Positions 26,126-34,965 of a stretch of DNA of 64,000 nucleotides are shown here, in pieces. The stretch lies in assembly GCF_003387165.1 (NCBI RefSeq), contig NZ_QUMW01000012.1:62001-126000 (forward strand), read 5' to 3'. The stretch is from Jeotgalicoccus halotolerans (GTDB lineage: Bacteria > Bacillota > Bacilli > Staphylococcales > Salinicoccaceae). The notes under the pieces were generated by a model. That model did no database searches and was not told the DNA's origin. It saw only the letters and a program-made list of their open reading frames with translations. How positions within the stretch are numbered: position 1 is the stretch's first letter; each line of letters starts with the position of its first letter. Made by a program: the position numbers and the translations under genes.

Positions 26126-27323
26126 GTACGACTATAGCGAGACACAGATTGCTTCGCTGTTTACAGTAATCGCATCTGTACTGATTATTTTTGATATTTT
26201 TTATGCGGCGACCATAAATATTTACGTTGTTTTTATTCTTGGTGTTCTGCTGTCAGCCATGGGGCTGAACAGGTTTTATGAAAGAAATGTTATGAAACAT
26301 CTTCATGTTGACATTATTAATGATGAAGTCAGGCATTATAAAGGTGAGTCCGGTGTGCTGAAGATCCGGATTGCACAAAAGGGTATCATGCCGATTTTAA
26401 GTGCCGAGCTCACAGTTATTGCCGGCAACGATATTAAGTTTTTCAGCGACCAGGCACTGAAAATCCGTCAGCAGACAGAAACAACTGCGATATTTACAGT
26501 GCTGTCTAAAAGTGAAACAGTTATAGAAATACCGTACACTGCGGTAAAACGCGGCGTGAGCTACATCGTTGACAGCCGTATAAGCATTCCCAGGATATTC
26601 GGTTTTGGTTATATGGATTTAAGACAGATAGGTTCTGCAAAACATGAAATCATGATATACCCGGATAAGTTTGCTGTTCATAATGAACCGATTAAATTCA
26701 AAATTGCTCAAGGGTTATTTAAAAATAATGAATCTCTGTATAATGATCCGCTGTTAACGCTCGGCAACAGAGAGTACATGGAGATGGATTCATTCAGAGA
26801 TATTAACTGGAAGCAGTCAGCAAGAATGGGAGAACTACAATCTAAAATTTATGAAAAGACAACTTGTACCGAATGGCTGATACTTGTTAACCTGCGCTCT
26901 GAATCAGTATTCGCACCTCCTGAGAATATCGAAAGAATATTTGAGAAGCTGAGTTTTCTAACTGGAGAGATCGCTAAAGAAGAAATTACTTACAGTCTCA
27001 TTGCAAATATGAAAACTTTTGATAAAGGGAGCTATTTCAGAATCGATGAACTGAATGGGCTCCGGAGTTACAGACCGGTGCTGGAAGCACTCTCGAAAAT
27101 TAAAACAGTAACATTCACGATAGCTTTCGAAAGATTTTTAAACCACGTGAGGCTGTATGAAAAGGTGCCAACCCACATAATTTTTACAGGAGAAACGGAT
27201 GCACTAATCGACAGAGAACTCGAATACTTTTTACACAGGGGCATTACGATATATCAACTGAATGACAAGGGGCTTGAAAGATACGGGAAAAATACCGGGA
27301 CGGTTAAGGCGGTGAGCAGATGA
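26115..27323 (+). CDS. DUF58 domain membrane protein
   Basis: A 402-aa protein with two N-terminal helices (about 12-32 and 37-55), then a beta-rich region and the DUF58 block REYMEMDSFRDINWKQSARMGELQSKIYEKT (residues around 218-248), which is diagnostic. It is the usual partner of MoxR ATPases. It starts inside the MoxR gene (11-base overlap) behind GGAGTG and overlaps the next gene by four bases. Confidence 0.84.
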   Translation: MRYKYDYSETQIASLFTVIASVLIIFDIFYAATINIYVVFILGVLLSAMGLNRFYERNVMKHLHVDIINDEVRHYKGESGVLKIRIAQKGIMPILSAELTVIAGNDIKFFSDQALKIRQQTETTAIFTVLSKSETVIEIPYTAVKRGVSYIVDSRISIPRIFGFGYMDLRQIGSAKHEIMIYPDKFAVHNEPIKFKIAQGLFKNNESLYNDPLLTLGNREYMEMDSFRDINWKQSARMGELQSKIYEKTTCTEWLILVNLRSESVFAPPENIERIFEKLSFLTGEIAKEEITYSLIANMKTFDKGSYFRIDELNGLRSYRPVLEALSKIKTVTFTIAFERFLNHVRLYEKVPTHIIFTGETDALIDRELEYFLHRGITIYQLNDKGLERYGKNTGTVKAVSR

Positions 27324-28516
27324 ATAAAATGAAATACCACTCGATGTTTATCTTTTACTACACCGTGGAAATGTTTGTGCCGTTGTTTATTGGAATATTA
27401 ATTAATATTCATAATACAGCAGCACATGAATCTCACTTGCTTCCTTTAGTCAGCATACTTTCCCTCCTGCTTGTAATGAGTCATTTCATTGCGGGAAAGT
27501 GGCAGTTATCCTATATTTACTTTCTTGTGCCGTTTGGAATTATTCTGTTAATGCTTACAGGTTCTTATTGGCTGACAGCGTTTTTAATTGCCGGTTATTC
27601 AGTGTGGACTCTCGAACAGATGCATGACAATATTAATAATCACTATAACAATCTGATGCTGGTAATTATGCTTTTGCTGCTGCTTGTTATTAATCTGATT
27701 CCTTCAGATATTATAATTATGCATTACCAGCTGCTTCATTTCATTGCTGCAGGCATGTTTGTCTTTTATTTTTTAGGGAGAATAATTATGCTGATGGCAG
27801 GCAGCAGTTACAGAGCGGGGTCCCGCCTCCAGGTATTAGTAATGTCATCTCTCGTACTGCTTGGATCAGCAGCTTTATTTACTGTTGTGTATAACTATAT
27901 TGTATTTGGTATACAGACGCTATTTATTTTTATGCTTAACGGATTTGTAATGATGCTGAGACCGTTCTTCTCGTTTTTAGAGAAAGTAGAGTTTAAATTT
28001 CCTGAAATGGAACAGGAACAAATGGAAGTTAATGATGAAGGAGATGCGGTGGAAGAGTCTTTTGAAGGGACTGCCGCAATCAGCGATGTGCCGGTAATGA
28101 CTATATTACTTGTACTGGCAGCTGCTTGTATCGCTATTTTTCTTTTTATGTACTTTAGAAAACGAAGCCTGCCTGTAAAAGAAAATAGAGCGGTGCAGAC
28201 CTACAAAACAGCTGTGACAGATAATATACCTGAAGAAAAAAGAACTGAGAGTGTATCTCAGCCGGACAGCAGAATCAGAAAGCAATATTATGCTTTTGAG
28301 AAGTGGCTTGCTAAAAAAGAACTTGGAAGATATCACGGTGAAACTGTCAGTGAATGGGCAGAAAGAATGAATATAAGGAGTGAAAGCAACAAAGAAATGA
28401 TTGACCTTTATAAGAAATACCGGTACGACAGCCAGGAGTTAACGGCGGATGGATTTAATGAATTTAAGATAATGATTAAAAATCTTAAGCGGATACTGGA
28501 TGATAAAAACAATTAA
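27320..28516 (+). CDS. Multi-spanning membrane protein with DUF4129-like tail
   Basis: A 398-aa protein with six or more N-terminal helices (to about residue 225), an acidic loop, one more helix (about 255-275) and a soluble tail in which YYAFEKWLAKKELGRYHGETVSEWAERM resembles the DUF4129 module. In most Firmicutes the third gene of MoxR-DUF58 operons is a larger TgpA-like protein with an extracellular transglutaminase domain between the helices and DUF4129; no such Cys-His-Asp domain is visible here. It overlaps the DUF58 gene by four bases. Confidence 0.7.
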   Translation: MNKMKYHSMFIFYYTVEMFVPLFIGILINIHNTAAHESHLLPLVSILSLLLVMSHFIAGKWQLSYIYFLVPFGIILLMLTGSYWLTAFLIAGYSVWTLEQMHDNINNHYNNLMLVIMLLLLLVINLIPSDIIIMHYQLLHFIAAGMFVFYFLGRIIMLMAGSSYRAGSRLQVLVMSSLVLLGSAALFTVVYNYIVFGIQTLFIFMLNGFVMMLRPFFSFLEKVEFKFPEMEQEQMEVNDEGDAVEESFEGTAAISDVPVMTILLVLAAACIAIFLFMYFRKRSLPVKENRAVQTYKTAVTDNIPEEKRTESVSQPDSRIRKQYYAFEKWLAKKELGRYHGETVSEWAERMNIRSESNKEMIDLYKKYRYDSQELTADGFNEFKIMIKNLKRILDDKNN

Positions 28517-28550
28517 TTCGGAAAATTCGGATGATGGAAACGTAATCATA

Positions 28551-28579
28551 TTTAAATAATGTTTGAATTGTCGTATAAT
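28551..28579 (+). promoter_or_regulatory. Promoter of the transporter/amidohydrolase unit
   Basis: TTTAAA and a consensus TATAAT with a 17-base spacer. The -10 lies at the centre of a 13-bp inverted repeat. Confidence 0.55.
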
Positions 28580-28589
28580 TCAAACATTA
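28557..28589. repeat. 13-bp perfect inverted repeat over the -10 (operator)
   Basis: TAATGTTTGAATT and AATTCAAACATTA are separated by seven bases that contribute to the TATAAT. No T-run follows, so it reads as an operator for a dimeric repressor and not as a terminator. Confidence 0.55.
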
Positions 28590-28609
28590 CCTTAAAAGGG
28601 GGAAATAAT

Positions 28610-29761
28610 ATGATTGAGGAACCATTAGTTGCCACCGTCATGCTGTTTGCTTTGCTGGCACTTGGAGAGGTTATTTCTATTTACTCGAAAGCGCGTATTC
28701 CAATGCTGATGACAGCAATGATCGGTTACTTATTATTAACATGGACGGGAGTATTCCCCGAAAATATTTTAGAATTATCTACGCTGCCTGCACTTGGTGC
28801 ATTATTAATCGGGCCGCTTATTATACATATGGGAACTTTGATGCCTTTAAGTATATTAAAAAAACAATGGCGTGCAGTCGTCATTTCAATCAGCGGCTTA
28901 ATCGGAGCGCTTGTTTTGGTTTTATTAATTGTTCCTTTAGTTTTCGATTTTGAAACTGCGGCAAGCGGTGTCGGGCCGATTTCAGGCGGCGTCGTAGCTT
29001 TATTAATTACAACAGAAAAATTGACGGAACTCGGACTGACAGCTTTAATTGTCGTACCGGTGCTCATCGCAGCCTTCCAGACACCGATTGGGATGCCGTT
29101 AATTTCATTCTTCTTAAAACGCTATGCCGGACATTTTGTCAGCACGACTGAAGCAACGGAAGAAGAAATAGAATCTCAAAAAGAAGAAGAAACACCGGTA
29201 AGGTTTAATCTGCTCAAGAACAATGTAATTTTATTATTCACAGTATTTTTACTGGCGGCGGCGGCTACTGTCTTAAGCGAATGGACAGGAGTTCACTTTA
29301 CATTATTCTGTCTCCTCTTCGGTATTTTAATGCTGAACGGCAGACTGTTTCCCGAGGGAGTGCTTGAAAAGTCAAACTCATTCAGCTTTATGATGGTAGC
29401 TTTAATTTTTGTTATTATCGGTACAATGGGCGGTATTACACCGCAGGATGTTGTGAATAATATTCCTGCCGTGCTGCTGATTTTAGCATGTGGTATCGGA
29501 GGTCTTGCAGCCGGCGGATTTATCGCGTCGAAAGCTGTCGGCTGGCATCCGTTTAAAGGAATGCCAATTGCACTTACTGCACTGGTCGGTTTTCCGGGTG
29601 ATTATATTATTTGTGAAGAAGTATCGCGGAGTACGACTGACAACCAGGTTGATCAGACACGTGTATTTAATGAAATTGTGACACCGATGCTGATTGGCGG
29701 GTTTGTTACTGTTACTGTTGCATCGATAGTGGTTGCATCATTTGTTATGGGAATGTTATAA
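28610..29761 (+). CDS. Ten-to-twelve-helix transporter-like membrane protein
   Basis: A 383-aa integral membrane protein built of two similar halves of about five helices separated by a charged cytoplasmic loop (about 190-207, TTEATEEEIESQKEEE). Glycine-rich segments SGVGPISGGVVALL and IIGTMGGITP recall inverted-repeat carriers of the GltS/KdgT kind, but I cannot name the family with confidence. ATG 28610 is behind AAAAGGGGG. The amidohydrolase gene follows after 18 bases, so the protein probably imports that enzyme's substrate. Confidence 0.6.
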   Translation: MIEEPLVATVMLFALLALGEVISIYSKARIPMLMTAMIGYLLLTWTGVFPENILELSTLPALGALLIGPLIIHMGTLMPLSILKKQWRAVVISISGLIGALVLVLLIVPLVFDFETAASGVGPISGGVVALLITTEKLTELGLTALIVVPVLIAAFQTPIGMPLISFFLKRYAGHFVSTTEATEEEIESQKEEETPVRFNLLKNNVILLFTVFLLAAAATVLSEWTGVHFTLFCLLFGILMLNGRLFPEGVLEKSNSFSFMMVALIFVIIGTMGGITPQDVVNNIPAVLLILACGIGGLAAGGFIASKAVGWHPFKGMPIALTALVGFPGDYIICEEVSRSTTDNQVDQTRVFNEIVTPMLIGGFVTVTVASIVVASFVMGML

Positions 29762-29779
29762 AAAAGGAGTTTTTATATA

Positions 29780-31003
29780 ATGAGTAAATTAATTGTAGAA
29801 AATATTAATCTGATTGACGGCAGCGGTGCTGATGTCAAAGAAAATGTAACGGTTGTTATTGAAGATGGCCGCTTTACCCATGTTGGAAATTCTGTTGAAA
29901 CAAACGGCGCTGAAGTAATCGACGGACAAGGGAAATACATGCTGCCCGGAATGATAGATACGCATGTACACTTATCTACAGAATTTAAGCCGCTCGCCGA
30001 CAGAATTGCAACACCATTTTCGTATCATTTCTATGAAGCGGCTCAGTATGCTGAAAGAACGATTAATGCAGGTATTACAACGGTAAGAGATGCACTTGGA
30101 AGCTCTCTCGGCTTCAAGCAGGCAATTAATGACGGCCTGGTTACCGGACCGCGCATGCAGGTTTCAATTAATGCTTTATCTATTACAGGCGGTCACGGTG
30201 ACGGTTATAATTATTCGGGCGTGGAGCTCGGTATTGTACGGCCTTATGAAGGCATGCCGGACGGTATTGCTGACGGTGTTGAAGAAGTGCGCAAGAAGAC
30301 ACGCGAACTACTCCGGGCCGGTGCTGACGTGATTAAAGTGATGGCAACAGGCGGGGTTTCAAGCCCGACAGACCATCCTAAATTTACTCAGTATTCGCTG
30401 GATGAATTAAAAGTAATCGTTGAAGAAGCAGAATTTAGAAATGGTGTTAAAGTAATGGCGCATGCACAAGGGCTTGAAGGTATTAAAAATTGTGTAGAAG
30501 CGGGAATTCATTCGATTGAACACGGTATCTATCTGGACGATGAAGTGATTGAACAGATGAAAGAGAAAGGAACGTATCTCGTTCCCACGCTGCTTGCACC
30601 GGTGTCAGTAATAGAATTTGCCGATGAACTCGGTATTTCCGCAGTGGGTCTTCAGAAATCTAAAGAAGTAATGGAAGATCATAAAGCAAGCTTTAAGAAA
30701 GCATATGACGCAGGTGTGAAGATTGCGATGGGTACAGATGCCGGAGTCTTCAAGCATGGTACAAATCTGCGGGAACTTGAACTGATGGTGGAATCGGGAG
30801 CAACGCCGATGGATGCTATCGTTATATCAACGAAAAATGCAGCGGAATGTATGGAAATTGAAGACCTCGGTGTCGTTAAAGAAGGGTATCTTGCAGATTT
30901 CATTTTAACTGAAAGCAACCCGCTTGAAGATATAGGAATTCTGAAAAATAACGATGAAATTAAAGTTGTAGCAAAAGATGGGAAAATATTAAAAAGTATA
31001 TAA
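29780..31003 (+). CDS. Metal-dependent amidohydrolase (imidazolonepropionase/prolidase-like)
   Basis: A 407-aa amidohydrolase-superfamily enzyme. Metal ligands are visible: HVH at residues 62-64 in MIDTHVHLSTE, the Lys of VIKVMATGGVSS (probable carboxylated bridge), His in KVMAHAQG, His in HSIEHGIYLDDE, and the Asp of MGTDAGVFKHGTN. The subgroup includes imidazolonepropionase-like and Xaa-Pro dipeptidase-like proteins annotated from metagenomes. AAAGGAG precedes ATG 29780. It shares a transcript with the transporter upstream and ends in a terminator. The reaction is some cyclic amide or peptide hydrolysis; substrate unknown. Confidence 0.8.
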   Translation: MSKLIVENINLIDGSGADVKENVTVVIEDGRFTHVGNSVETNGAEVIDGQGKYMLPGMIDTHVHLSTEFKPLADRIATPFSYHFYEAAQYAERTINAGITTVRDALGSSLGFKQAINDGLVTGPRMQVSINALSITGGHGDGYNYSGVELGIVRPYEGMPDGIADGVEEVRKKTRELLRAGADVIKVMATGGVSSPTDHPKFTQYSLDELKVIVEEAEFRNGVKVMAHAQGLEGIKNCVEAGIHSIEHGIYLDDEVIEQMKEKGTYLVPTLLAPVSVIEFADELGISAVGLQKSKEVMEDHKASFKKAYDAGVKIAMGTDAGVFKHGTNLRELELMVESGATPMDAIVISTKNAAECMEIEDLGVVKEGYLADFILTESNPLEDIGILKNNDEIKVVAKDGKILKSI

Positions 31004-31011
31004 GCAAAATT

Positions 31012-31037
31012 GAGCCGTCTGCTGTGACGGCTTTTTT
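31012..31037 (+). terminator. Terminator of the transporter/amidohydrolase unit
   Basis: Stem AGCCGTC/GACGGCT with a six-base loop and T6. Confidence 0.8.
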
Positions 31038-31104
31038 CATGCGTTGAAAGATGTGTTAAAGTAATATAACATAGAAAAAGTACAAGTGCCGAAGGGGGAT
31101 ATGC

Positions 31105-31998
31105 ATGAAAATCAGAAAAGCTTTAAAAAATACCCGGTTCGAAAAGATAAGACTGACATTTAACTCAGAGTTTACCGTCCAGACATTAATCAACGCTCTG
31201 ACCATCATCGTAGGATCGTTTCTATTCGCTATCGGTGTGAACGGCTTTATGATTGCAGGAAACCTCGGTGAGGGCGGCTTCATCGGTATCTCCATTATTT
31301 TGTTTTATGCTTATGGCATACCGACAGCACTGTCAAATTTAATACTGAACTTCATAATACTTATCGTCGGCTTTAAATTTTTAGGCAGACGCGCAATGCT
31401 GTATACAATATTTACAATTCCAATGACGTCTCTTGCTCTCTGGGTAACAGAATCATGGCAGATACAGACTGATGAGATTTTAATCAACACAGTATTCGGC
31501 GGGCTGTTTATCGGAATGGGTATAGGATTAATTATCCGAATCGGTTCAACGACAGCAGGAACGACGATTTTAGCCAAAATGGCCAATAAATTTCTCGATG
31601 TTAACGTTTCTTATGCACTTTTGTTCTTCGATTTAATTGTCATTACAATCGGTCTGACAGTAATGTCACTTGAACAGGTGCTGCTGACAGTCATCGCTTT
31701 ATATATCGCAACAAAAGTAATGGATTTCATTATAGAAGGTATGAACCCGAAAAAAGCAGTAACGATTATTTCTCAGAACCCGGATTTGCTGGCGAATTTA
31801 ATTAATACGAAAATACACCGTGGTGTCACGATATTAGACGGCCACGGCTACTATTCAAAAGAAGAAAAAGATATATTGTTTGTAGTTATTAACAAATCAC
31901 AGCTTAACCGTTTGAAACGGCTTATTAAAGCAAATGATGATCAGGCATTTGTTGTTGTGCACGACGTAAACAGTGTACTTGGGAATTATCTGATTTAA
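31105..31998 (+). CDS. YitT-family membrane protein (DUF161 + DUF2179)
   Basis: A 297-aa protein with about five or six helices, repeated YitT-type segments (GVNGFMIAGNLGEGGFIGISIIL and GMGIGLIIRIGSTTAGTTILAKM), and a C-terminal soluble DUF2179 domain (about 215-295) with HRGVTILDGHGYYSKEEKDILFVVI. The YitT family is common in Firmicutes; its transport role is not settled. GAAGGGGG precedes ATG 31105. Monocistronic. Confidence 0.85.
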   Translation: MKIRKALKNTRFEKIRLTFNSEFTVQTLINALTIIVGSFLFAIGVNGFMIAGNLGEGGFIGISIILFYAYGIPTALSNLILNFIILIVGFKFLGRRAMLYTIFTIPMTSLALWVTESWQIQTDEILINTVFGGLFIGMGIGLIIRIGSTTAGTTILAKMANKFLDVNVSYALLFFDLIVITIGLTVMSLEQVLLTVIALYIATKVMDFIIEGMNPKKAVTIISQNPDLLANLINTKIHRGVTILDGHGYYSKEEKDILFVVINKSQLNRLKRLIKANDDQAFVVVHDVNSVLGNYLI

Positions 31999-32060
31999 TA
32001 AATTTAAAAAATAAACTGTAACTGAAGCGGTCGGAAATAGTTTTATTTCATAAAGTATAG

Positions 32061-32107
32061 ATAACCCGTACGCCAGACTCCATAGGGGGAGCTGACGTAC
32101 GGGTTAT
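32061..32107. terminator. Long hairpin between YitT gene and convergent lipid operon
   Basis: A 12-bp perfect stem ATAACCCGTACG/CGTACGGGTTAT encloses a second short stem (ACTCC/GGGGAG-like). The T-run is weak (TTTGTG), so termination strength is uncertain. Confidence 0.6.
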
Positions 32108-32217
32108 TTGTGCTGAAAATATTTATATCCGGGTCCTCCTTAACTTTTTACCATTTAATACAGTTTAACAGTACAGTTTCTCGCTGGAAGGATTCAACCT
32201 GACCTTCAGGATAATCA

Positions 32218-32763
32218 TTAAAATGGGCTGTGAATACTGAAATAAATTACATAAACGATTATCCAGACAATAGACCAGATTATAACTTTCATCTGCATAG
32301 ACAGTGTTTTAAATACATAATGCGACAGTGCATATGCAATTATAGAGACGGTTAAAAAACGCAGCAGCCTTGCCGGGATGGTAAATATAAGAAACATTAC
32401 AAGGCCTGTATACTCATGTGCAGCCGCAGCAAAAAGTTTATACGGAACGCCGAACAGGGGGCCGGTAATCAGCGCGGTGAAAGTGCTGTCTCTCATTGTA
32501 CGATGCACATGTTCAATCATATATTCATGAACTGCTGGAATACTAAGCATAAATGCTTCGGTCTGCCCCGCATTAGAGCTACTCCATATAAATATTATAA
32601 TACCGCCTGCCGGTGCTCCTGCTGCTGCTGTAAGATTTGCATATATTACATACTTAAACTTCTTTTTTCTGATTGCGTACAGCGATAAAATGACATCTGG
32701 AATAATAAAAAACCACGTTGCCTCACTTAACCCCCATATAAAAATAACGATCATCATTACCAT
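32218..32763 (-). CDS. Membrane protein of the phospholipid operon, unknown
   Basis: A 181-aa protein with four to five helices and a loop APAGGIIIFIWSS; the opening GLSEATWFFIIPDVILS and the overall pattern faintly recall DedA/VTT-type proteins, but I would not assign that family. Its start overlaps the end of the acyltransferase gene (ATG 32763), making it the last gene of a four-gene lipid operon. A role in lipid handling is inferred from position only. Confidence 0.62.
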   Translation of the reverse strand: MVMMIVIFIWGLSEATWFFIIPDVILSLYAIRKKKFKYVIYANLTAAAGAPAGGIIIFIWSSSNAGQTEAFMLSIPAVHEYMIEHVHRTMRDSTFTALITGPLFGVPYKLFAAAAHEYTGLVMFLIFTIPARLLRFLTVSIIAYALSHYVFKTLSMQMKVIIWSIVWIIVYVIYFSIHSPF

Positions 32764-33383
32764 TCGCTAAACTGTCCTTCCTCCTGCAGTGTATTCATCC
32801 GCTCATTCAGCTCCGTCATAAAGTCATTGCGGTTATCCTTGTAATAAAATTTATCACCGACAAAGATATCGATAAAAAAAGGCACAAATACAAATGAGCC
32901 TTTCGGCAGCGCTTTGCCGAGCCCGTGAATAAAAAGAGGAACTACAGGGACTTCAGGTTTTTCGCGCATCAGATAATATATACCGCTTTTATATTTACTG
33001 AGCTGTTCAGCTTCGCCGCGCGAACCTTCAGGAAACAATATAATAATACCATCGTCATCCAGTGACTGAAGTACTGGTTTAAACATGCCTCTGAAGTCCC
33101 GGGTCATCTTCCTTTCTATCGGAATAATATTCATTACTTTAGTTGAGAAAAAAACCAGAAATTTATTCTTCATAAAATAATCACCCGCAGCAACCGGACG
33201 GACTTTTGAAAAGCTTTTGCCTCTGAACAGGGACATCAGCACCAGGGTATCGAGATGGCTGTTATGATTGGCAATAATCACACACGGCCCGCTCTCCGGC
33301 AGCTTATCTCTTCCGCGTATATTCAAGCCTAGAACAAACAAAATAACCGGTCTTACTAAAATAGCAAACAGCAGATTTTTCAT
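32757..33383 (-). CDS. 1-acylglycerol-3-phosphate acyltransferase-like protein (PlsC family)
   Basis: A membrane-associated acyltransferase of about 208 aa. The catalytic HX4D motif is NHNSHLD, and the substrate-binding motif is FPEGSRGE; VPLFIHGLGKALPKGS follows as in PlsC relatives. It would acylate a lysophospholipid or glycerol-phosphate analogue. I use ATG 33383, five bases after AGGTGA; ATG 33389 and GTG 33392 are alternatives too close to the site. It directly follows the CdsA-like gene, so the module makes a CDP-lipid from its own acylated precursor. Confidence 0.83.
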   Translation of the reverse strand: MKNLLFAILVRPVILFVLGLNIRGRDKLPESGPCVIIANHNSHLDTLVLMSLFRGKSFSKVRPVAAGDYFMKNKFLVFFSTKVMNIIPIERKMTRDFRGMFKPVLQSLDDDGIIILFPEGSRGEAEQLSKYKSGIYYLMREKPEVPVVPLFIHGLGKALPKGSFVFVPFFIDIFVGDKFYYKDNRNDFMTELNERMNTLQEEGQFSEW

Positions 33384-33392
33384 AGTCATCAC

Positions 33393-34331
33393 CTAAAAGT
33401 AAAAGTATCTTGTAAAGTGGAAAAACAGCGGCGCCGTATATGTCAGTGAATCGACACGGTCGAGAATACCGCCGTGTCCGGGAATGATGGCAGAAGTATC
33501 TTTAATATTTAAATCGCGTTTTAAAGCTGAGATATTAATGTCACCGACAAAGCCGGTCAAGCCGATATAGAGTCCTGCTATAATGCTCGCGAGAAGCGAA
33601 AAGGGTGTAATAAGCGGTGCCAGTAGTACAGCGAGTACAGTCGTGGTCAGCACACCGCCGATAAAGCCGGCCCATGTTTTATTCGGTGAGACTTTCGGGA
33701 TAATTTTCTTCTTGCCGAGCATCTTGCCCCATATAAACTGTGCAACATCGTTCGCTTGAGTAAGGACGACTAAAAACAGCACAAGACCCGCTCCGGCAAC
33801 GCTTTCCTCGCGGCCGGGCAGGACGAGCAGAAAGGCCAGGTGCGACAGCCCGAATACCATCAGCATTACACCCCACTGAACAGTCGCAATAGAGCGCAGA
33901 AAATTCTTCGTTTCACCGACGATTATAGCCTGTATAGGAATGAGCAGGAACATATACACCGGAATAAATACGATAAACATCCCGTACCAGCCGAGATATA
34001 TTAACAAAAACTGAATGGGAATTGTCAGATATGCCCAAAATAATACAAGACGATGCGCCCGGTTAAATGGAATGAGTGAAAAATATTCTTTCAGAGCCAG
34101 GAAACACAGCAGTGCCATAAAAATCAGTGAAATTGTCGAATGAATAAGCAGTGCAAACGTAAAAATAATGAACATGACCCACCATGAACGAATACGCATT
34201 TCTACTTCTTTTAAACCGTTGCTTTTATTTTTTCGCTTCATTATTTTAGTAATGACTGTAGAAATAACTAAGACACCGACAATACCGATTAAGACGTAAA
34301 GTACTTCATCAGTCAGCAGATTTATATTCAT
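33393..34331 (-). CDS. CdsA-like phosphatidate cytidylyltransferase
   Basis: A 312-aa integral membrane enzyme that forms CDP-diacylglycerol-type intermediates from a phosphatidate and CTP. The C-terminal signature is present: KVSPNKTWAGFIGG, then GDINISALKRDLNIKD and PGHGGILDRVDSL, with the usual Lys, Asp and HGG residues. It is not the housekeeping cdsA context (frr-uppS); it overlaps the CDP-alcohol phosphotransferase gene by four bases and resembles the ynbB half of the enterobacterial ynbAB pair. Confidence 0.85.
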   Translation of the reverse strand: MNINLLTDEVLYVLIGIVGVLVISTVITKIMKRKNKSNGLKEVEMRIRSWWVMFIIFTFALLIHSTISLIFMALLCFLALKEYFSLIPFNRAHRLVLFWAYLTIPIQFLLIYLGWYGMFIVFIPVYMFLLIPIQAIIVGETKNFLRSIATVQWGVMLMVFGLSHLAFLLVLPGREESVAGAGLVLFLVVLTQANDVAQFIWGKMLGKKKIIPKVSPNKTWAGFIGGVLTTTVLAVLLAPLITPFSLLASIIAGLYIGLTGFVGDINISALKRDLNIKDTSAIIPGHGGILDRVDSLTYTAPLFFHFTRYFYF

Positions 34332-34933
34332 GAACTTTCCTCCAGTCCGCCGAGTACGCGTTTATAAATGTTAAATGCAATTAATATAGAAGCAGCTATG
34401 AAGATAATATGCAGGTAAGGTTCAAGCGGAATTTTAAATAAAAGTATGACAGAGATAACACCGATTAGGAAAGCACGGTCGCTTTTTCCCATCGGTCCAT
34501 CGTAGCGCCGCTCTCCTGATGTAACTTCTGCAAGTACTCCCGCCATCTCACTTATAATAGACAAAGTGATAAAGATAATAACACTTGCCGAAAAGGTATG
34601 AGTGACTAGAGTAAAAGGAATGAAGAGTGCGGTATCACTGATGACATCTGTGAGCTCATTTAAAAACTTTCCGAGGCGGCTGGTTAAGTTAAATTTTTTA
34701 GCGAGTACACCGTCAATAGCGTTCATCGCCATCCGTACAAACATAAATAGAGGAATAACGATATATATCCAACGGCTGTCATAATTAAAATAAAAAAGCA
34801 CACCCGTAATTATCGATAACAGGCATGCTGATATTGTCACCTGGTTTGGGGTGACATGATGTTTGTGAAGATTATTAACGAACGGCATAAGAAGCTGCTG
34901 GAACTTTGGTTTTAATTCATAAATGCTGATCAT
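34328..34933 (-). CDS. CDP-alcohol phosphatidyltransferase-family protein with altered motif
   Basis: A 201-aa membrane enzyme of about six helices that would transfer a phosphatidyl group from CDP-lipid to an alcohol. In the family motif D-x2-DG-x2-AR-x8-G-x3-D-x3-D the corresponding residues are Asn71, Asp74-Gly75, Ala78-Lys79, Gly88, Asn92 and Asp96, so two of four metal-site aspartates are Asn and the Arg is Lys. I recall a similar NAIDG form in YnbA-like proteins, suggesting a distinct subgroup and not decay. GGAGTG precedes the ATG. First gene of the lipid operon. Confidence 0.8.
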   Translation of the reverse strand: MISIYELKPKFQQLLMPFVNNLHKHHVTPNQVTISACLLSIITGVLFYFNYDSRWIYIVIPLFMFVRMAMNAIDGVLAKKFNLTSRLGKFLNELTDVISDTALFIPFTLVTHTFSASVIIFITLSIISEMAGVLAEVTSGERRYDGPMGKSDRAFLIGVISVILLFKIPLEPYLHIIFIAASILIAFNIYKRVLGGLEESS

Positions 34934-34965
34934 TTAAAATCACTCCAATGTTCTTTAGCAGAATG

